A stretch of 64,000 nt of DNA, taken from the NCBI RefSeq assembly GCF_024758725.1, contig NZ_CP096972.1, positions 2,276,001 through 2,340,000 of the forward strand, in the 5' to 3' direction. The DNA comes from Sphingomonas sp. SUN039 (GTDB lineage: Bacteria > Pseudomonadota > Alphaproteobacteria > Sphingomonadales > Sphingomonadaceae). Positions within the stretch are counted from its first letter, which is position 1. Each line of letters opens with the position of its first letter. Under the pieces are notes generated by a model, which was not told where the DNA came from, did not search any database, and saw only the letters and a program-made list of their open reading frames with translations. The translations under genes and the position numbers were made by a program. Below are positions 1-9,102 of the stretch, in pieces.

Positions 1-782
1 CGGCGATGGACGGCGCAATAAACGCGGCGGGCAAGATGCGTGTCGGCTATTTCACGCAATATCAGGTCGAGGAGCTCGACGGCGCCGATACCCCGCTCGA
101 ACATATGACCCGCGCGATGCGCGGCGAGACGCCTGGCGCGGTGCGCGGGCAGCTGGGGCGCTTCGGCTTTTCAGGCGCGAAAGCAACGACGCAAGTCGGC
201 AAATTGTCGGGCGGAGAAAAGGCGCGGCTCGCGCTCGCGCTGATCACCCGCGAGGCACCGCATATGCTGATCCTCGACGAACCGACCAACCACCTCGACG
301 TCGATGCGCGCGAGGCGCTGGTGCAGGCGCTCAACGAGTACGACGGCGCGGTGGTGCTGGTCAGCCACGACCGCCACATGCTCGAACTCACCGCCGACCG
401 GCTGGTGCTGGTCGATGACGGCACCGCGAAGGAATATGCCGGGACGCTCGACGACTATACCGACATGATTCTGGGCAAGGCGCCCAAGTCCGAGGGCGGC
501 AAGGGCAACAAGAAGGAAGACCGTAAAGCAGCCGCCGCTGCCCGCGAAAAGGGCACCGCGCTCCGCAACGCCGTCAAGACGGCCGAGAGCGAGATGGCGA
601 AACTCACCGCAACCCGCAGCGCCATCGAACGCGCGATGTTCGACCCCACCAGCGCCGCGCCCGAACATGCGAAGCTGACGATGACCGACTTGATGAAGCT
701 GCGTGCCAGCATCGAGGCGAAGCTGGAAGCGGCGGAAGCAGCCTGGGTCAAAGCGAGCGAGGCGCTGGAGATTGTGGGCTAA
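1..782 (+). CDS. ABC-F family ATPase, Uup-like (3' part only)
   Basis: Only the last ~260 codons are in the window; the frame is open at the left edge, so the start lies upstream. What remains is the second ATP-binding cassette of an ABC-F protein: signature LSGGEKARLALA (nt ~205-240), Walker B with the ABC-F-typical LDEPTNHLD (nt ~273-300), and the switch histidine in LVSHDRHML (nt ~358-384). From nt ~480 there is a Lys/Ala/Glu-rich tail with coiled-coil character, as in Uup-type members. There is no membrane segment; ABC-F proteins act on ribosomes or nucleic acids rather than in transport. The tail favours Uup over EttA, but with the N-terminal half missing the subfamily is not firm. The stop overlaps the stop of the convergent downstream gene by 4 nt. 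Confidence 0.88.
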   Translation, partial: AMDGAINAAGKMRVGYFTQYQVEELDGADTPLEHMTRAMRGETPGAVRGQLGRFGFSGAKATTQVGKLSGGEKARLALALITREAPHMLILDEPTNHLDVDAREALVQALNEYDGAVVLVSHDRHMLELTADRLVLVDDGTAKEYAGTLDDYTDMILGKAPKSEGGKGNKKEDRKAAAAAREKGTALRNAVKTAESEMAKLTATRSAIERAMFDPTSAAPEHAKLTMTDLMKLRASIEAKLEAAEAAWVKASEALEIVG

Positions 783-1471
783 CGCGCCGCCGCGAATTCA
801 GAATAGTTTGTGCGCGTCGTCATTGTCGCCGCTTTCCCCATCATCGATCCGCTGAATTCGGTTGCGACGCTCGAGGGAACCGGGCGCCCGTCGGGGAGCA
901 GGCGATAGGTCGAATTTGCAACGAAGCGTTCGAGCTTAGCCACCAGAAACAGCCGCGTCGGCGTGTTCGAGCTAAAGCGGGCCCGTTCGACGAACGGCAC
1001 TTTTCCGGCGATATTTACGACTGCTTCGGCACTTGTGTTGGGCGAGGCGTCGTAGCTGCCCATCTTGATCGTCCCCTTTGGCAGGCTTGCGAACCGATAG
1101 GTGACGCTGGTTGGCGTGGTCGTGATCCGGGTCGCGGGCGCCCCGAACCATTCGGCGATGCGCGCGTAGCTGGGCGGGGGCACGCGCGACGCACGCCTGG
1201 CGTCCTGCTCCATTTGCTTGGGCGTCGGTGGCTTCCCGTCGATCTTCATCAGCGTCCAGGGCTTCCCGACCCCACGCGGATCGTAGCGCGAGACACGCTC
1301 CATCGGCGCCGCCCCGGTGCGCTCGAACCGCATCGTTTGGATGAAGGTAAAGTCGCGCGCGCTGACCGCCTTGGCCCCGGCCAGCACTTGTTGCTGGAGC
1401 GCATCGGCGAACACGGCCTGCGAGACGGGCCACAGTGCAGAAGCGGCAAGCAGCAGGCGAAGCGGCGTCAT
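779..1471 (-). CDS. secreted protein of unknown function
   Basis: A 230-residue protein with a typical Sec signal peptide (MTPLRLLLAASALWP..., likely cleavage after AVFA near residue 22). The mature part has no transmembrane segment and no motif I recognise; it reads as an all-beta or mixed periplasmic protein with runs such as TFIQTMRFERTG and a C-terminal TRTNYSEF. The start codon overlaps the stop of the upstream quinone oxidoreductase as ATGA (1468-1471), so the two genes form a translationally coupled pair. I cannot assign a function; an outer-membrane or LolA-like periplasmic role would be a guess. Confidence 0.75.
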   Translation of the reverse strand: MTPLRLLLAASALWPVSQAVFADALQQQVLAGAKAVSARDFTFIQTMRFERTGAAPMERVSRYDPRGVGKPWTLMKIDGKPPTPKQMEQDARRASRVPPPSYARIAEWFGAPATRITTTPTSVTYRFASLPKGTIKMGSYDASPNTSAEAVVNIAGKVPFVERARFSSNTPTRLFLVAKLERFVANSTYRLLPDGRPVPSSVATEFSGSMMGKAATMTTRTNYSEFAAAR

Positions 1472-2469
1472 GTAATCTCCAGGACCAGTTTTCCGACATG
1501 CGCACCGGAATCCATGCGCGCATGGGCATCTCTAGCGTCGCTCAATGAATACACGCTGTCGATGACCGGCTTCAGCCGCCCCGCCTCGACATGCGGCCAC
1601 ACGGTTCGCGCGATTTCGTCGGCAACCAGCGATTTGAACGACAACGAGCGGGCGCGCAGCGTCGATCCGGTCAGGGTCAGGCGCTTCATCATGATGAGCG
1701 GGATGAACACCTCCGCCTTCGGCCCGTTCAGCACCGCGATCGAGACATGGCGGCCGTCCTCGGACAGGCATTGCAGGTTGCGCGGCACATAATCGCCGCC
1801 GACCATGTCGAGGACCGCCGCACAGCCCGCGCCGCCGGTGATGCGGGCAACTTCGGCCACGAAATCATGCGTGTTGTAGTTGATCGCAAAAGCCGCACCG
1901 ATCTCCAGCGCGCTCGTACATTTTTCGTCGCTGCCGCAGGTCACGATGACGGTCAGCCCGAACAACCGCCCCAGTGCAATCGCCATCGTCCCGATGCCGC
2001 TCGTCCCGCCGTGGACTAGCACGGTATCGCCCTCCGCCGCATAGGCGCGCTCGAACAAATTGGTCCACACGGTGAACAGCGTCTCGGGCAGCGCCGCCGC
2101 CTCGACCATCGTCAGCGATGCAGGCACCGGGAGGCATTGGCCTACGGGTGCCACGCAATATTGGGCATATCCGCCGCCCGCGACCAGCGCACACATCGGT
2201 TGCCCGACCAGTTCGGGCATTACGCCCGCGCCGACCGCCACGACTTCGCCCGCAATTTCCAGCCCCGGAATGGTCGGCGCACCCGGCGGCGGCGGGTACA
2301 TCCCCTTGCGCTGGAGGACGTCGGGCCGATTGATCCCCGCAGCCGCCACTTTGATCAGGACTTCGCCCGCGCCCGGCACCGGTACGGGGCGCTCGACCGC
2401 GACCAGCACTTCAGGCCCGCCCGCGCTCGCCGGATCGATGGCCTGCATCGTCGCCGGAATATCGGTCAT
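1468..2469 (-). CDS. NAD(P)H-quinone oxidoreductase (MDR superfamily, PIG3 type)
   Basis: A 333-residue medium-chain dehydrogenase/reductase. It shows the GroES-like N-terminal part (AGINRPDVLQRKGMYPPPPG), the substrate-side GLEIAGEVVAVG segment and the Rossmann nucleotide-binding stretch VHGGTSGIGTMAIALGRLFG around residues 150-170. The catalytic zinc ligands of alcohol dehydrogenases are absent, which places it among the zinc-independent quinone reductases (QOR/TP53I3-like). Expected reaction: NADPH-dependent one-electron or hydride reduction of quinones in the cytosol. It is first in a two-gene minus-strand operon with the secreted protein downstream. Length is normal for the family. Confidence 0.9.
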   Translation of the reverse strand: MTDIPATMQAIDPASAGGPEVLVAVERPVPVPGAGEVLIKVAAAGINRPDVLQRKGMYPPPPGAPTIPGLEIAGEVVAVGAGVMPELVGQPMCALVAGGGYAQYCVAPVGQCLPVPASLTMVEAAALPETLFTVWTNLFERAYAAEGDTVLVHGGTSGIGTMAIALGRLFGLTVIVTCGSDEKCTSALEIGAAFAINYNTHDFVAEVARITGGAGCAAVLDMVGGDYVPRNLQCLSEDGRHVSIAVLNGPKAEVFIPLIMMKRLTLTGSTLRARSLSFKSLVADEIARTVWPHVEAGRLKPVIDSVYSLSDARDAHARMDSGAHVGKLVLEIT

Positions 2470-2688
2470 GGAATTCCCCCGTTCGCGCTCTGCCGCTTCC
2501 TAGACGAGGGGAACCGCCCGTGTCAGCATCCGATTGAATGCCGGACGATAATCGACATTTCTTGACCGAATCCCGTTTCGCGCGCACGGGTGCGACATAC
2601 AAATGACAAGAGAAAGACGTTTCGGAGACGGAATGCACATGGTCGCCCCCCAATCCCCGTCGCAACGATACCCTTCGGGCGTGCTGCG
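2470..2688. other. divergent intergenic region, nothing recognised
   Basis: About 219 nt separate the minus-strand quinone reductase from the plus-strand phosphatidyltransferase. It must hold both promoters. I see no convincing paired -35/-10, no strong hairpin and no repeat in it. An in-frame ATG at 2590 would extend the downstream protein by 33 residues of Arg/Pro-rich sequence that does not look like the family. Confidence 0.5.
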
Positions 2689-3354
2689 TTGAGCGAGCCG
2701 ATTAAACCGGTGCAGCGCATCCAGCAGAATTTGCTGGCGGTGAACGAGCGCCGCCTGCTGACCTGGCTTGCCGCACGGATGCCTCCGTCGGTCACGCCCG
2801 ACCGGCTGACGTCGATCGGTTTTCTCGGGGGTGTTATCGTCGGTACAGGCTATGCGCTCAGCACCTTCGACATCAACTGGCTGTGGGTCGCGATTGCGGG
2901 CTATTTCATCAACTGGTTCGGCGACTCGCTCGACGGCAGCTTGGCGCGCTTTCGCAAGATCGAACGTCCCTCGTTCGGCTATTTCATCGACCATAGTACC
3001 GATGCACTCGGCAATATGGTGATGTTGGTCGGGCTCGGCCTCAGTCCTTTTCTGCGGCTCGACGTCGCGCTGTTCGGCCTTTCGGCCTACTTGCTGCTCT
3101 CGATCCACACATTTCTGGCAGCACGGGTGATCGGCGAATTTCGGCTGTCCTATATGGCAGGCGGACCGACGGAGTTGCGGATCATGCTGATCGCGATGAC
3201 GCTGGCCATGTTCATCCTCGGGCCCGATCCCGTCTTCGGAACGGCCTTGTCGGCCTTCGACTGGTTTATCGGATCGATTGCGGCCATCTTGGTCATCCTG
3301 TTCGTCGTCCAGACGACAATCACCTCGCGCGAATTGCTCCGCCGCGGCGAGTGA
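2689..3354 (+). CDS. CDP-alcohol phosphatidyltransferase family membrane protein
   Basis: A ~221-residue integral membrane enzyme with about six hydrophobic segments. The family signature D-x2-DG-x2-AR-x9-G-x3-D-x3-D is intact: D79, D82, G83, A86, R87, G97, D101, D105 counting from the TTG start. Such enzymes transfer a phosphatidyl group from a CDP-diacylglycerol-type donor to an alcohol at the membrane. The acceptor (glycerol-P, serine, inositol-P, choline) cannot be read from the sequence. I prefer the TTG at 2689 (LSEPIKPVQRIQQNLL...) because the upstream extension to an ATG at 2590 is basic and low in homology signal, but the start is uncertain. Confidence 0.82.
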   Translation: MSEPIKPVQRIQQNLLAVNERRLLTWLAARMPPSVTPDRLTSIGFLGGVIVGTGYALSTFDINWLWVAIAGYFINWFGDSLDGSLARFRKIERPSFGYFIDHSTDALGNMVMLVGLGLSPFLRLDVALFGLSAYLLLSIHTFLAARVIGEFRLSYMAGGPTELRIMLIAMTLAMFILGPDPVFGTALSAFDWFIGSIAAILVILFVVQTTITSRELLRRGE

Positions 3355-3394
3355 GCGGTTGACAGCTGCAGGCCTGCGGGCGAACCTTGCGGCC

Positions 3395-3595
3395 ATGGAT
3401 ACCGATGACATCGCACCACCACCACGCGCAGGCGATGCGGTGGCGCTGTTGTCGCGACAGGATCTCGACCCCTTGTCGGTTGCCGAGTGCGACGCGCGCA
3501 TCGCTGCGCTCGAAGCGGAGATTGCGCGGACGCGCGCCAGACGTGAAAAGGCCGTTAACCATCGCGCAAGTGCCGATGCCATATTCAAACGCTGA
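3395..3595 (+). CDS. DUF1192 small protein
   Basis: A 66-residue protein beginning MDTDDIAPPPRAGDAVALLS, with a C-terminal amphipathic helix rich in Ala, Glu and Arg (RIAALEAEIARTRARREKA). This is the layout of the alphaproteobacterial DUF1192 family: a short acidic/proline-rich head followed by LSxxDLDxLSVxE and a coiled-coil-like tail. It sits 40 nt after the phosphatidyltransferase and 110 nt before clpA. The family has no established function; the helix suggests oligomerisation or a partner-binding role, which is inference. Confidence 0.75.
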   Translation: MDTDDIAPPPRAGDAVALLSRQDLDPLSVAECDARIAALEAEIARTRARREKAVNHRASADAIFKR

Positions 3596-3629
3596 CGAAG
3601 GCGCATTGCGGCTTTCGCCGGTCAGGTCT

Positions 3630-3655
3630 TGTCGGGAACGCTCGGGCACCCGACA
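3630..3655 (+). promoter_or_regulatory. inverted repeat in the clpA leader
   Basis: TGTCGGG (3630-3636) and CCCGACA (3649-3655) are perfect complements separated by 12 nt, 50 nt before the chosen clpA start. There is no T-tract, so it is not an intrinsic terminator. It could be a leader hairpin or an operator; I see no paired promoter that would decide. Confidence 0.3.
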
Positions 3656-3705
3656 TTGAGGTCCAAGTGGGGCCGCGCCCGTCGGCTCCGATATGGGAAA
3701 ATCCG

Positions 3706-6036
3706 ATGCCGTCCTTTGCCCGTAACCTCGAGACCACCCTTCACAATGCGCTGGCCGCCGCCGCCGGGCGCAAGCACGAATATGCGACGCTCGAGCATCT
3801 GCTGCTCGCGCTCGTCGACGACCAGGAGGCCTCGGCCGTGATGGTCGCGTGCGGCGTCGATACCGGCGAACTGAAAGCGACGGTGACGCATTATCTCGAC
3901 AGCGAACTCGAAGCCCTGCGGGTCGAGGGGCAGACCGATCCGTCGCCGACCAGCGGGTTCCAGCGCGTCGTCCAGCGCGCAATCCTTCACGTCCAAAGCT
4001 CGGGCCGCGACGAAGTAACCGGCGCAAACGTGCTGGTCGCGCTGTTCAGCGAGCGCGAAAGCTATGCCGTCTATTTCCTGCAACAGCAGGATATGAGCCG
4101 CCTCGATGCCGTCAGCTATATAAGCCACGGCGTCGGCAAAGGTGCGACCGCGCCCGAGGCCTCGACGCCCAAGGGCGCCGAGGAAGAAAAGCCTGCGAAG
4201 GCCGAAGGCGGCAAAAAGACGGAAAGCGCGCTCAAGCAATTCACCGTCGACCTCAACGAAAAGGCCAAAAACGGCAAGGTCGATCCGCTGATCGGGCGCG
4301 GACCTGAAGTCGATCGCACCGTGCAGATCCTGTGCCGCCGGTCGAAGAACAACCCGCTGTATGTCGGCGACCCCGGCGTCGGGAAAACCGCGATTGCAGA
4401 AGGCCTCGCGCGCAAGATCGTCGAGGGCAATGTCCCCGAGGTGTTGCTTCCTGCGGTCATTTATTCGCTCGACATGGGCGCGCTGCTCGCGGGCACGCGC
4501 TATCGTGGCGATTTCGAGGAGCGGCTGAAGGCGGTCGTCAACGAACTCGAGAAGCTGCCCGACGCCATTTTGTTCATCGACGAAATCCACACCGTTATCG
4601 GCGCAGGCGCAACCAGCGGCGGGGCTATGGACGCATCTAACCTGCTCAAACCCGCGCTCAGCGGCGGCACGATCCGCTGCATCGGTTCGACGACCTACAA
4701 GGAATTCCGCAACCATTTCGAAAAGGACCGCGCGCTGCTGCGCCGGTTCCAGAAGATCGACGTCAACGAACCAACGGTCGAAGACACGATCAAAATTCTG
4801 GCGGGCCTTCGCAGTGCGTTCGAGAGCCACCACAGCGTCAAGTACACGCCAGACGCGATCAAGTCGGCGGTGGAGCTGTCAGCCCGCTATATCAATGACC
4901 GCAAATTGCCCGACAAGGCGATCGACGTGATCGACGAGGTCGGCGCTATGCAGATGCTGGTCGCACCGAACAAGCGCAAAAAGGTCATTACGCCCAAGGA
5001 GATCGAGCAGGTAATCGCAACGATGGCGCGCATCCCGCCGAAATCGGTCAGCACCGACGACACCAAGTCGCTCGCCAGCCTCGAAACCGATCTCAAGCGC
5101 GTCGTTTTCGGCCAGAACGACGCCATCGAAAAGCTGGCGTCCGCGATAAAACTCAGCCGTGCAGGCCTGCGCGATCCCGACAAGCCCATCGGCAACTATC
5201 TGTTCACCGGCCCCACCGGCGTCGGCAAGACCGAAGTCGCGCGCCAGCTCGCCTCGATCATGGGCATTCCGCTGCAACGCTTCGACATGTCAGAGTATAT
5301 GGAGCGCCATAGCGTCAGCCGCCTGATCGGTGCGCCCCCGGGCTATGTCGGCTTCGACCAGGGCGGCCTCTTGACCGACGCCATCGACCAGCAGCCGCAC
5401 AGCGTGCTGCTGCTCGACGAGATCGAAAAGGCGCACCCCGACCTGTTCAACATCCTGTTGCAGGTCATGGATCACGGGCGCCTGACCGACCAGCACGGCA
5501 AATCGGTCGATTTTCGCAACGTCATCCTGATCATGACGACTAATGCGGGCGCGAGCGACATGGCGCGCGAGGCCGTCGGCTTCGGCGCGATGACCCGCGA
5601 GGGCGAGGACGAAGAGGCGGTGAAGAAGATGTTCACCCCCGAGTTCCGCAACCGCCTCGATGCCATCGTCCCGTTCGGCTATCTGCCGACCGAAGTGGTC
5701 GCGCGCGTGGTCGACAAGTTCATCCTGCAGCTCGAACTGCAACTCGCCGACCGCGACGTCCATATCCGCCTCGACGATCCGGCGCGCGAATGGCTGACAT
5801 CGAAGGGCTATGACAAGCTTTACGGCGCGCGTCCGATGGGCCGCCTGATCCAGGAAAAGATCAAGCAGCCGCTCGCTGAGGAACTGCTGTTCGGCAAGCT
5901 GGTCCACGGCGGCGAGGTGATGGTCCACCTGAAGGACGATCCCGACAAGGGCAAGTCGCTCGGCTTCGAGATCACCCCTGCACCGCCCAAGAAGGGCAAG
6001 AAGGGCGGCAAGGCGAAGGTCGGCGTCGGCGTCTAG
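3706..6036 (+). CDS. clpA: ATP-dependent Clp protease ATP-binding subunit ClpA
   Basis: A 776-residue Hsp100/AAA+ unfoldase that feeds substrates to ClpP. The N domain (residues ~1-150, two Clp_N repeats) is followed by an acidic/Lys-rich linker, AAA-1 with Walker [10 protein letters not shown] near residue 222 and Walker [11 protein letters not shown], and AAA-2 with Walker [10 protein letters not shown] near 502 and Walker [12 protein letters not shown]. There is no long middle coiled coil between the AAA modules, which separates ClpA from ClpB/ClpC. The C-terminal end is Lys/Gly-rich. I chose ATG 3706 because [16 protein letters not shown] matches the family N-terminus; an in-frame ATG at 3667 adds an unlikely leader. 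No clpS lies directly upstream. Confidence 0.96.
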   Translation: MPSFARNLETTLHNALAAAAGRKHEYATLEHLLLALVDDQEASAVMVACGVDTGELKATVTHYLDSELEALRVEGQTDPSPTSGFQRVVQRAILHVQSSGRDEVTGANVLVALFSERESYAVYFLQQQDMSRLDAVSYISHGVGKGATAPEASTPKGAEEEKPAKAEGGKKTESALKQFTVDLNEKAKNGKVDPLIGRGPEVDRTVQILCRRSKNNPLYVGDPGVGKTAIAEGLARKIVEGNVPEVLLPAVIYSLDMGALLAGTRYRGDFEERLKAVVNELEKLPDAILFIDEIHTVIGAGATSGGAMDASNLLKPALSGGTIRCIGSTTYKEFRNHFEKDRALLRRFQKIDVNEPTVEDTIKILAGLRSAFESHHSVKYTPDAIKSAVELSARYINDRKLPDKAIDVIDEVGAMQMLVAPNKRKKVITPKEIEQVIATMARIPPKSVSTDDTKSLASLETDLKRVVFGQNDAIEKLASAIKLSRAGLRDPDKPIGNYLFTGPTGVGKTEVARQLASIMGIPLQRFDMSEYMERHSVSRLIGAPPGYVGFDQGGLLTDAIDQQPHSVLLLDEIEKAHPDLFNILLQVMDHGRLTDQHGKSVDFRNVILIMTTNAGASDMAREAVGFGAMTREGEDEEAVKKMFTPEFRNRLDAIVPFGYLPTEVVARVVDKFILQLELQLADRDVHIRLDDPAREWLTSKGYDKLYGARPMGRLIQEKIKQPLAEELLFGKLVHGGEVMVHLKDDPDKGKSLGFEITPAPPKKGKKGGKAKVGVGV

Positions 6037-6064
6037 AAGTCGCCCGGCGGCGGGGCGGCGTTCC

Positions 6065-6586
6065 TTACGCCTCGCCGAACGTGCCCACCGGCGCGCGCAC
6101 GCCGGCGTGGCCACGGCGCTTGAGTTCGGCCTTCAGGTCTTCGGGTTTGGGAGCCCAGAGAAAGCCGAAGCTGACCGTGCCCTCTTTCGTTTCGACGACA
6201 TGGTGCAGGCGGTGCGCCTGAATGATGTGCTTCATATATTCGGATTTGGGCAGGTACCGCGTCCGGACGCGCTTGTGCACGATCACGTCGTGGAACCCGA
6301 AATAGATCGCACCATAGCCGGTGATCCCTGCCCCGACCCAGGTTGTCCATGCGGGCCATCCGAGCTGGACGCCGCCGAGCAGCAGGATGATGGCGGGGAT
6401 CGCGAAAAACACCCCGTAAAGGTCGTTCAGCTCGAACATGCCGTGCCGCGCGCGATGGTGGCTTTCATGAAGGAACCAACCGAACCCGTGCATCACCCAG
6501 CGGTGCGCGACATAAGCGACCACCTCCATCGCGGCGATGGTGGCGAAGAAGATGGCGAGGCCGAGGGCGATGGACATGGTGGGCAT
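6065..6586 (-). CDS. crtZ: beta-carotene hydroxylase CrtZ
   Basis: A ~173-residue membrane di-iron hydroxylase of the fatty-acid-hydroxylase superfamily. It has the expected histidine clusters: HRWVMH, HESHH, HDVIVH and HRLHH, between about four hydrophobic stretches. The enzyme hydroxylates the beta-ionone rings of beta-carotene to give beta-cryptoxanthin and zeaxanthin, consistent with a yellow carotenoid-producing sphingomonad. ATG 6586 is preferred; GTG 6598 and ATG 6577 are alternatives in frame. No other carotenoid gene is adjacent. Its 5' flank runs into a palindromic repeat within 21 nt, so the promoter must lie in or be shaped by that repeat. It converges on clpA with a 28-nt gap. 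Confidence 0.92.
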   Translation of the reverse strand: MPTMSIALGLAIFFATIAAMEVVAYVAHRWVMHGFGWFLHESHHRARHGMFELNDLYGVFFAIPAIILLLGGVQLGWPAWTTWVGAGITGYGAIYFGFHDVIVHKRVRTRYLPKSEYMKHIIQAHRLHHVVETKEGTVSFGFLWAPKPEDLKAELKRRGHAGVRAPVGTFGEA

Positions 6587-6606
6587 ATAGGCAACCACTC
6601 TTGCTT

Positions 6607-6696
6607 CGTCACCCCGAACTTGTTTCGGGGCCCGCCCATCCGCATAAGCCGCTGTTCATGTGGCTGGGTGGATGCTGAAACAAGTTCAGCATGACG
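6607..6696. repeat. nested palindromic repeat between crtZ and a lipoprotein gene
   Basis: Two hairpins face each other. The left one (6612-6630) has CCCC/GGGG around GAACTTGTTTC; the right one (6673-6691) has TGCT/AGCA around the complement of the same core. Both halves share the flanking CGTCA/TGACG and the core GAACTTGTTTC, with compensating changes in the outer stems. The left and right halves therefore also pair with each other. Palindromes with this core are, from memory, common dispersed repeats in sphingomonad genomes. Confidence 0.85.
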
Positions 6697-6707
6697 GAGT
6701 TTCCAAA

Positions 6708-7016
6708 ATGCGGTTTGTCCTGATTGTCGCACCTATTCTCGCCCTGGCCGCCTGTGCCACTCCCGAAACCCGCGTCCGCACTGCCTTGATCGATGCGGGC
6801 CTCTCGCGCCCGATCGCAAGCTGCATGGCGCAGCGGATGGTCGACCGGCTGTCGCTCGGCCAGTTGCAGAAACTGTCGCGGTTGTCGGGGTTGAAAGAAA
6901 GCCGGATCGGCCAGCTGACCGTGCGCGAGTTTCTGAAGCAGACGTCGGCGCTGGGCGATCCCGAAATCCTCGGCGTCGTCACCACTGCGGGACTCGGTTG
7001 CGCCATCGCCTCGTAG
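6708..7016 (+). CDS. small putative lipoprotein
   Basis: A 102-residue protein beginning MRFVLIVAPILALAACATPE: a short signal peptide followed by a lipobox LAAC, so Cys16 would be lipidated. The mature domain of ~85 residues contains two further Cys (SCMAQRM and LGCAIAS), which could form a disulfide in the periplasm, and a helical middle (RLSLGQLQKLSRLSG). No known domain is recognised. An in-frame start at 6660 would lie inside the palindromic repeat and destroy the signal peptide, so 6708 is chosen. The gene sits 39 nt before sucC and may be co-transcribed with it. Confidence 0.72.
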   Translation: MRFVLIVAPILALAACATPETRVRTALIDAGLSRPIASCMAQRMVDRLSLGQLQKLSRLSGLKESRIGQLTVREFLKQTSALGDPEILGVVTTAGLGCAIAS

Positions 7017-7055
7017 GTGCTTTAGGGCGCTGCAACGCAACATGGAGCGCGCACC

Positions 7056-8255
7056 GTGAACATCCACGAATATCAGGCCAAAGAATTGCTTGCCAAGTTC
7101 GGCGTTCCCGTTCCCGCCGGCTATGCCGCGCTATCGGTCGACGAAGCCGTCGCGGCGGCAGCGAAGCTGCCGGGGCCGCTCTATGTCGTCAAAGCGCAAA
7201 TCCACGCGGGCGGACGCGGCAAGGGCAAGTTCGTCGAGCTCGGCCCTGACGCCAAGGGCGGCGTGCGGCTGGCCAAGACCGCCGACGAGGTGCGCGCGGC
7301 GGCAAGCGACATGCTCGGCAATACGCTGGTGACGATCCAGACCGGCGATGCGGGCAAGCAGGTCAACCGGCTCTACGTCACCGACGGCGTGGATATCGCC
7401 AAGGAGTTCTACCTCGCGCTTTTGGTCAACCGCGCGTCGGGACGCATCGGCATGGTCGTCTCGACCGAAGGCGGCATGGATATCGAAGCGGTCGCGCACG
7501 ACACGCCCGAAAAGATCGAGACGCTCGACATCGACCCCGCGACGGGCTTCATGCCGCATCACGGACGCGCAGTGGCCGCCGCCCTCGGCCTGACCGGTGA
7601 TCTTGCCAAACAGGCCGCGAACGTCGCGTCGAAGCTGTACGATGCGTTTCTCGGTACCGATGCCGAGCAGATCGAAATCAACCCGCTGGCCGTAACGGAG
7701 GACGGGAAGCTGCTGGTTCTCGACGCCAAGGTCGCGTTCGACGGCAATTCGATGTTCCGCCACAAGGATCTGGCCGAGCTGCGCGATCTGACCGAGGAAG
7801 ACGCGTCGGAGATCGAGGCCTCGAAATACGACCTCGCGTACATCAAGCTCGACGGCAACATCGGCTGCATGGTCAATGGCGCGGGCCTCGCGATGGCGAC
7901 GATGGACATCATTAAACTGAACGGCGAGTTCCCCGCGAACTTCCTCGACGTCGGCGGCGGCGCGTCGAAGGAAAAGGTGACGGCGGCGTTCAAGATCATC
8001 CTCGCCGATCCGAATGTGAAGGGCATCCTCGTCAACATTTTCGGCGGCATCATGAAGTGCGACATCATCGCCGACGGCATCGTTGCGGCGGCAAAGGACG
8101 TAAATCTGTCGGTGCCGCTGGTCGTGCGGTTGGAGGGCACGAACGTGCAGCAGGGCAAGGACATCCTTGCCAATTCGGGGCTGGCCATCGTGGCGGCGAA
8201 CGATCTGGGCGACGCGGCGAAAAAGATTGTCGCCGAGGTCCGCAAAGCGGCATAG
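7056..8255 (+). CDS. sucC: succinyl-CoA ligase (ADP-forming) beta subunit SucC
   Basis: A 399-residue ATP-grasp subunit starting [20 protein letters not shown], the invariant N-terminus of the family. ATP-grasp residues are visible in [17 protein letters not shown], the metal/ATP site in [19 protein letters not shown], and the glycine-rich phosphate region in [18 protein letters not shown]. Together with SucD it converts succinyl-CoA, ADP and phosphate to succinate, CoA and ATP in the TCA cycle. GTG is the start codon. SucD is not downstream; etfB follows after 97 nt, so the alpha subunit must be encoded elsewhere. A malate-CoA ligase beta subunit is the closest alternative but is less likely. 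Confidence 0.93.
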   Translation: MNIHEYQAKELLAKFGVPVPAGYAALSVDEAVAAAAKLPGPLYVVKAQIHAGGRGKGKFVELGPDAKGGVRLAKTADEVRAAASDMLGNTLVTIQTGDAGKQVNRLYVTDGVDIAKEFYLALLVNRASGRIGMVVSTEGGMDIEAVAHDTPEKIETLDIDPATGFMPHHGRAVAAALGLTGDLAKQAANVASKLYDAFLGTDAEQIEINPLAVTEDGKLLVLDAKVAFDGNSMFRHKDLAELRDLTEEDASEIEASKYDLAYIKLDGNIGCMVNGAGLAMATMDIIKLNGEFPANFLDVGGGASKEKVTAAFKIILADPNVKGILVNIFGGIMKCDIIADGIVAAAKDVNLSVPLVVRLEGTNVQQGKDILANSGLAIVAANDLGDAAKKIVAEVRKAA

Positions 8256-8315
8256 CCCGTCCACGGCGGCGAAGACTCTTGATATTTTGCCGCGCGTCCG
8301 TCACATGCGCCGTAG

Positions 8316-8331
8316 TTGACGTTAACGTAAA
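8316..8331. promoter_or_regulatory. putative operator upstream of etfBA
   Basis: TTGACGTTAACGTAAA is a 16-bp near-perfect inverted repeat (one mismatch) ending 21 nt before the etfB start and 9 nt before its Shine-Dalgarno. It matches two other sites in the window, at 41301-41316 and 46293-46308. From memory it resembles sites of the MerR-family regulator LiuR of branched-chain amino acid and acyl-CoA catabolism; no regulator gene is present here to confirm this. Confidence 0.65.
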
Positions 8332-8352
8332 GCGATTCTCAGGAGAGCGCCC

Positions 8353-9102
8353 GTGAAGATTCTCGTCCCCGTCAAGCGGGTCATCGACTATAACGTGAAA
8401 CCGCGCGTGAAGGCGGATGGCACGGGTGTCGATCTGGCCAACGTCAAGATGAGCATGAACCCGTTCGACGAGATCGCCGTCGAAGAAGCCATTCGCCTGA
8501 AGGAAAAGGGCGTCGCGACCGAAATCATCGCCGTCAGCATCGGCGAACAGAAGTCGCAGGAAACGCTGCGCACAGCGCTCGCCATGGGTGCCGATCGCGC
8601 GATCCTGATCGTCAGCGAAACCGAAGTCGAGCCGCTGGGCGTGGCCAAGCTGCTTGCGAAGGTCGTCGAGGAGGAAGCTCCCGGCCTCGTCATCCTCGGC
8701 AAGCAAGCAATCGATGACGATTCGAACCAGGTCGGCCAGATGCTTGCCGCGCTGACGGGTCGTCCGCAGGGCACGTTTGCCAGCGCGGTTGTGGTCGACG
8801 GCGACAGCGTGACCGTAACGCGCGAAGTCGATGGCGGGCTTGAAACCGTCAAGCTGGCGACCCCGGCCATTGTCACCACCGACCTGCGCCTGAACGAGCC
8901 GCGCTACGCGTCGCTGCCCAACATCATGAAGGCCAAGTCCAAGCCGATGGCGCAGAAGACACCGGCCGATTACGGCGTGGACGTCGCCAAGCGGCTGACG
9001 ACACTCAAGGTCGTCGAACCGCCCAAGCGCACCGCCGGGATCAAGGTTGCCGACGTCGATGCGCTGGTCGCCAAACTCAAGGACATGGGAGTCGCAGCAT
9101 GA
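8353..9102 (+). CDS. etfB: electron transfer flavoprotein beta subunit EtfB
   Basis: A 249-residue AMP-binding subunit of electron transfer flavoprotein, starting at a GTG preceded by AGGAG (8341-8345). The start [20 protein letters not shown], the segment [21 protein letters not shown] and the nucleotide loop [18 protein letters not shown] are typical. With EtfA it accepts electrons from acyl-CoA dehydrogenases and passes them to ETF-ubiquinone oxidoreductase at the membrane. It overlaps etfA by ATGA (9099-9102). The operator-like palindrome just upstream links the pair to the acyl-CoA dehydrogenase and thiolase genes in this window. Confidence 0.96.
   Translation: MKILVPVKRVIDYNVKPRVKADGTGVDLANVKMSMNPFDEIAVEEAIRLKEKGVATEIIAVSIGEQKSQETLRTALAMGADRAILIVSETEVEPLGVAKLLAKVVEEEAPGLVILGKQAIDDDSNQVGQMLAALTGRPQGTFASAVVVDGDSVTVTREVDGGLETVKLATPAIVTTDLRLNEPRYASLPNIMKAKSKPMAQKTPADYGVDVAKRLTTLKVVEPPKRTAGIKVADVDALVAKLKDMGVAA

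Noticed and set aside
3600-3706. RpoH-type heat-shock promoter for clpA
   Set aside because: A CTTG-like box and a CCCGA stretch are present, but spacing and -10 do not fit an alphaproteobacterial RpoH consensus well enough.
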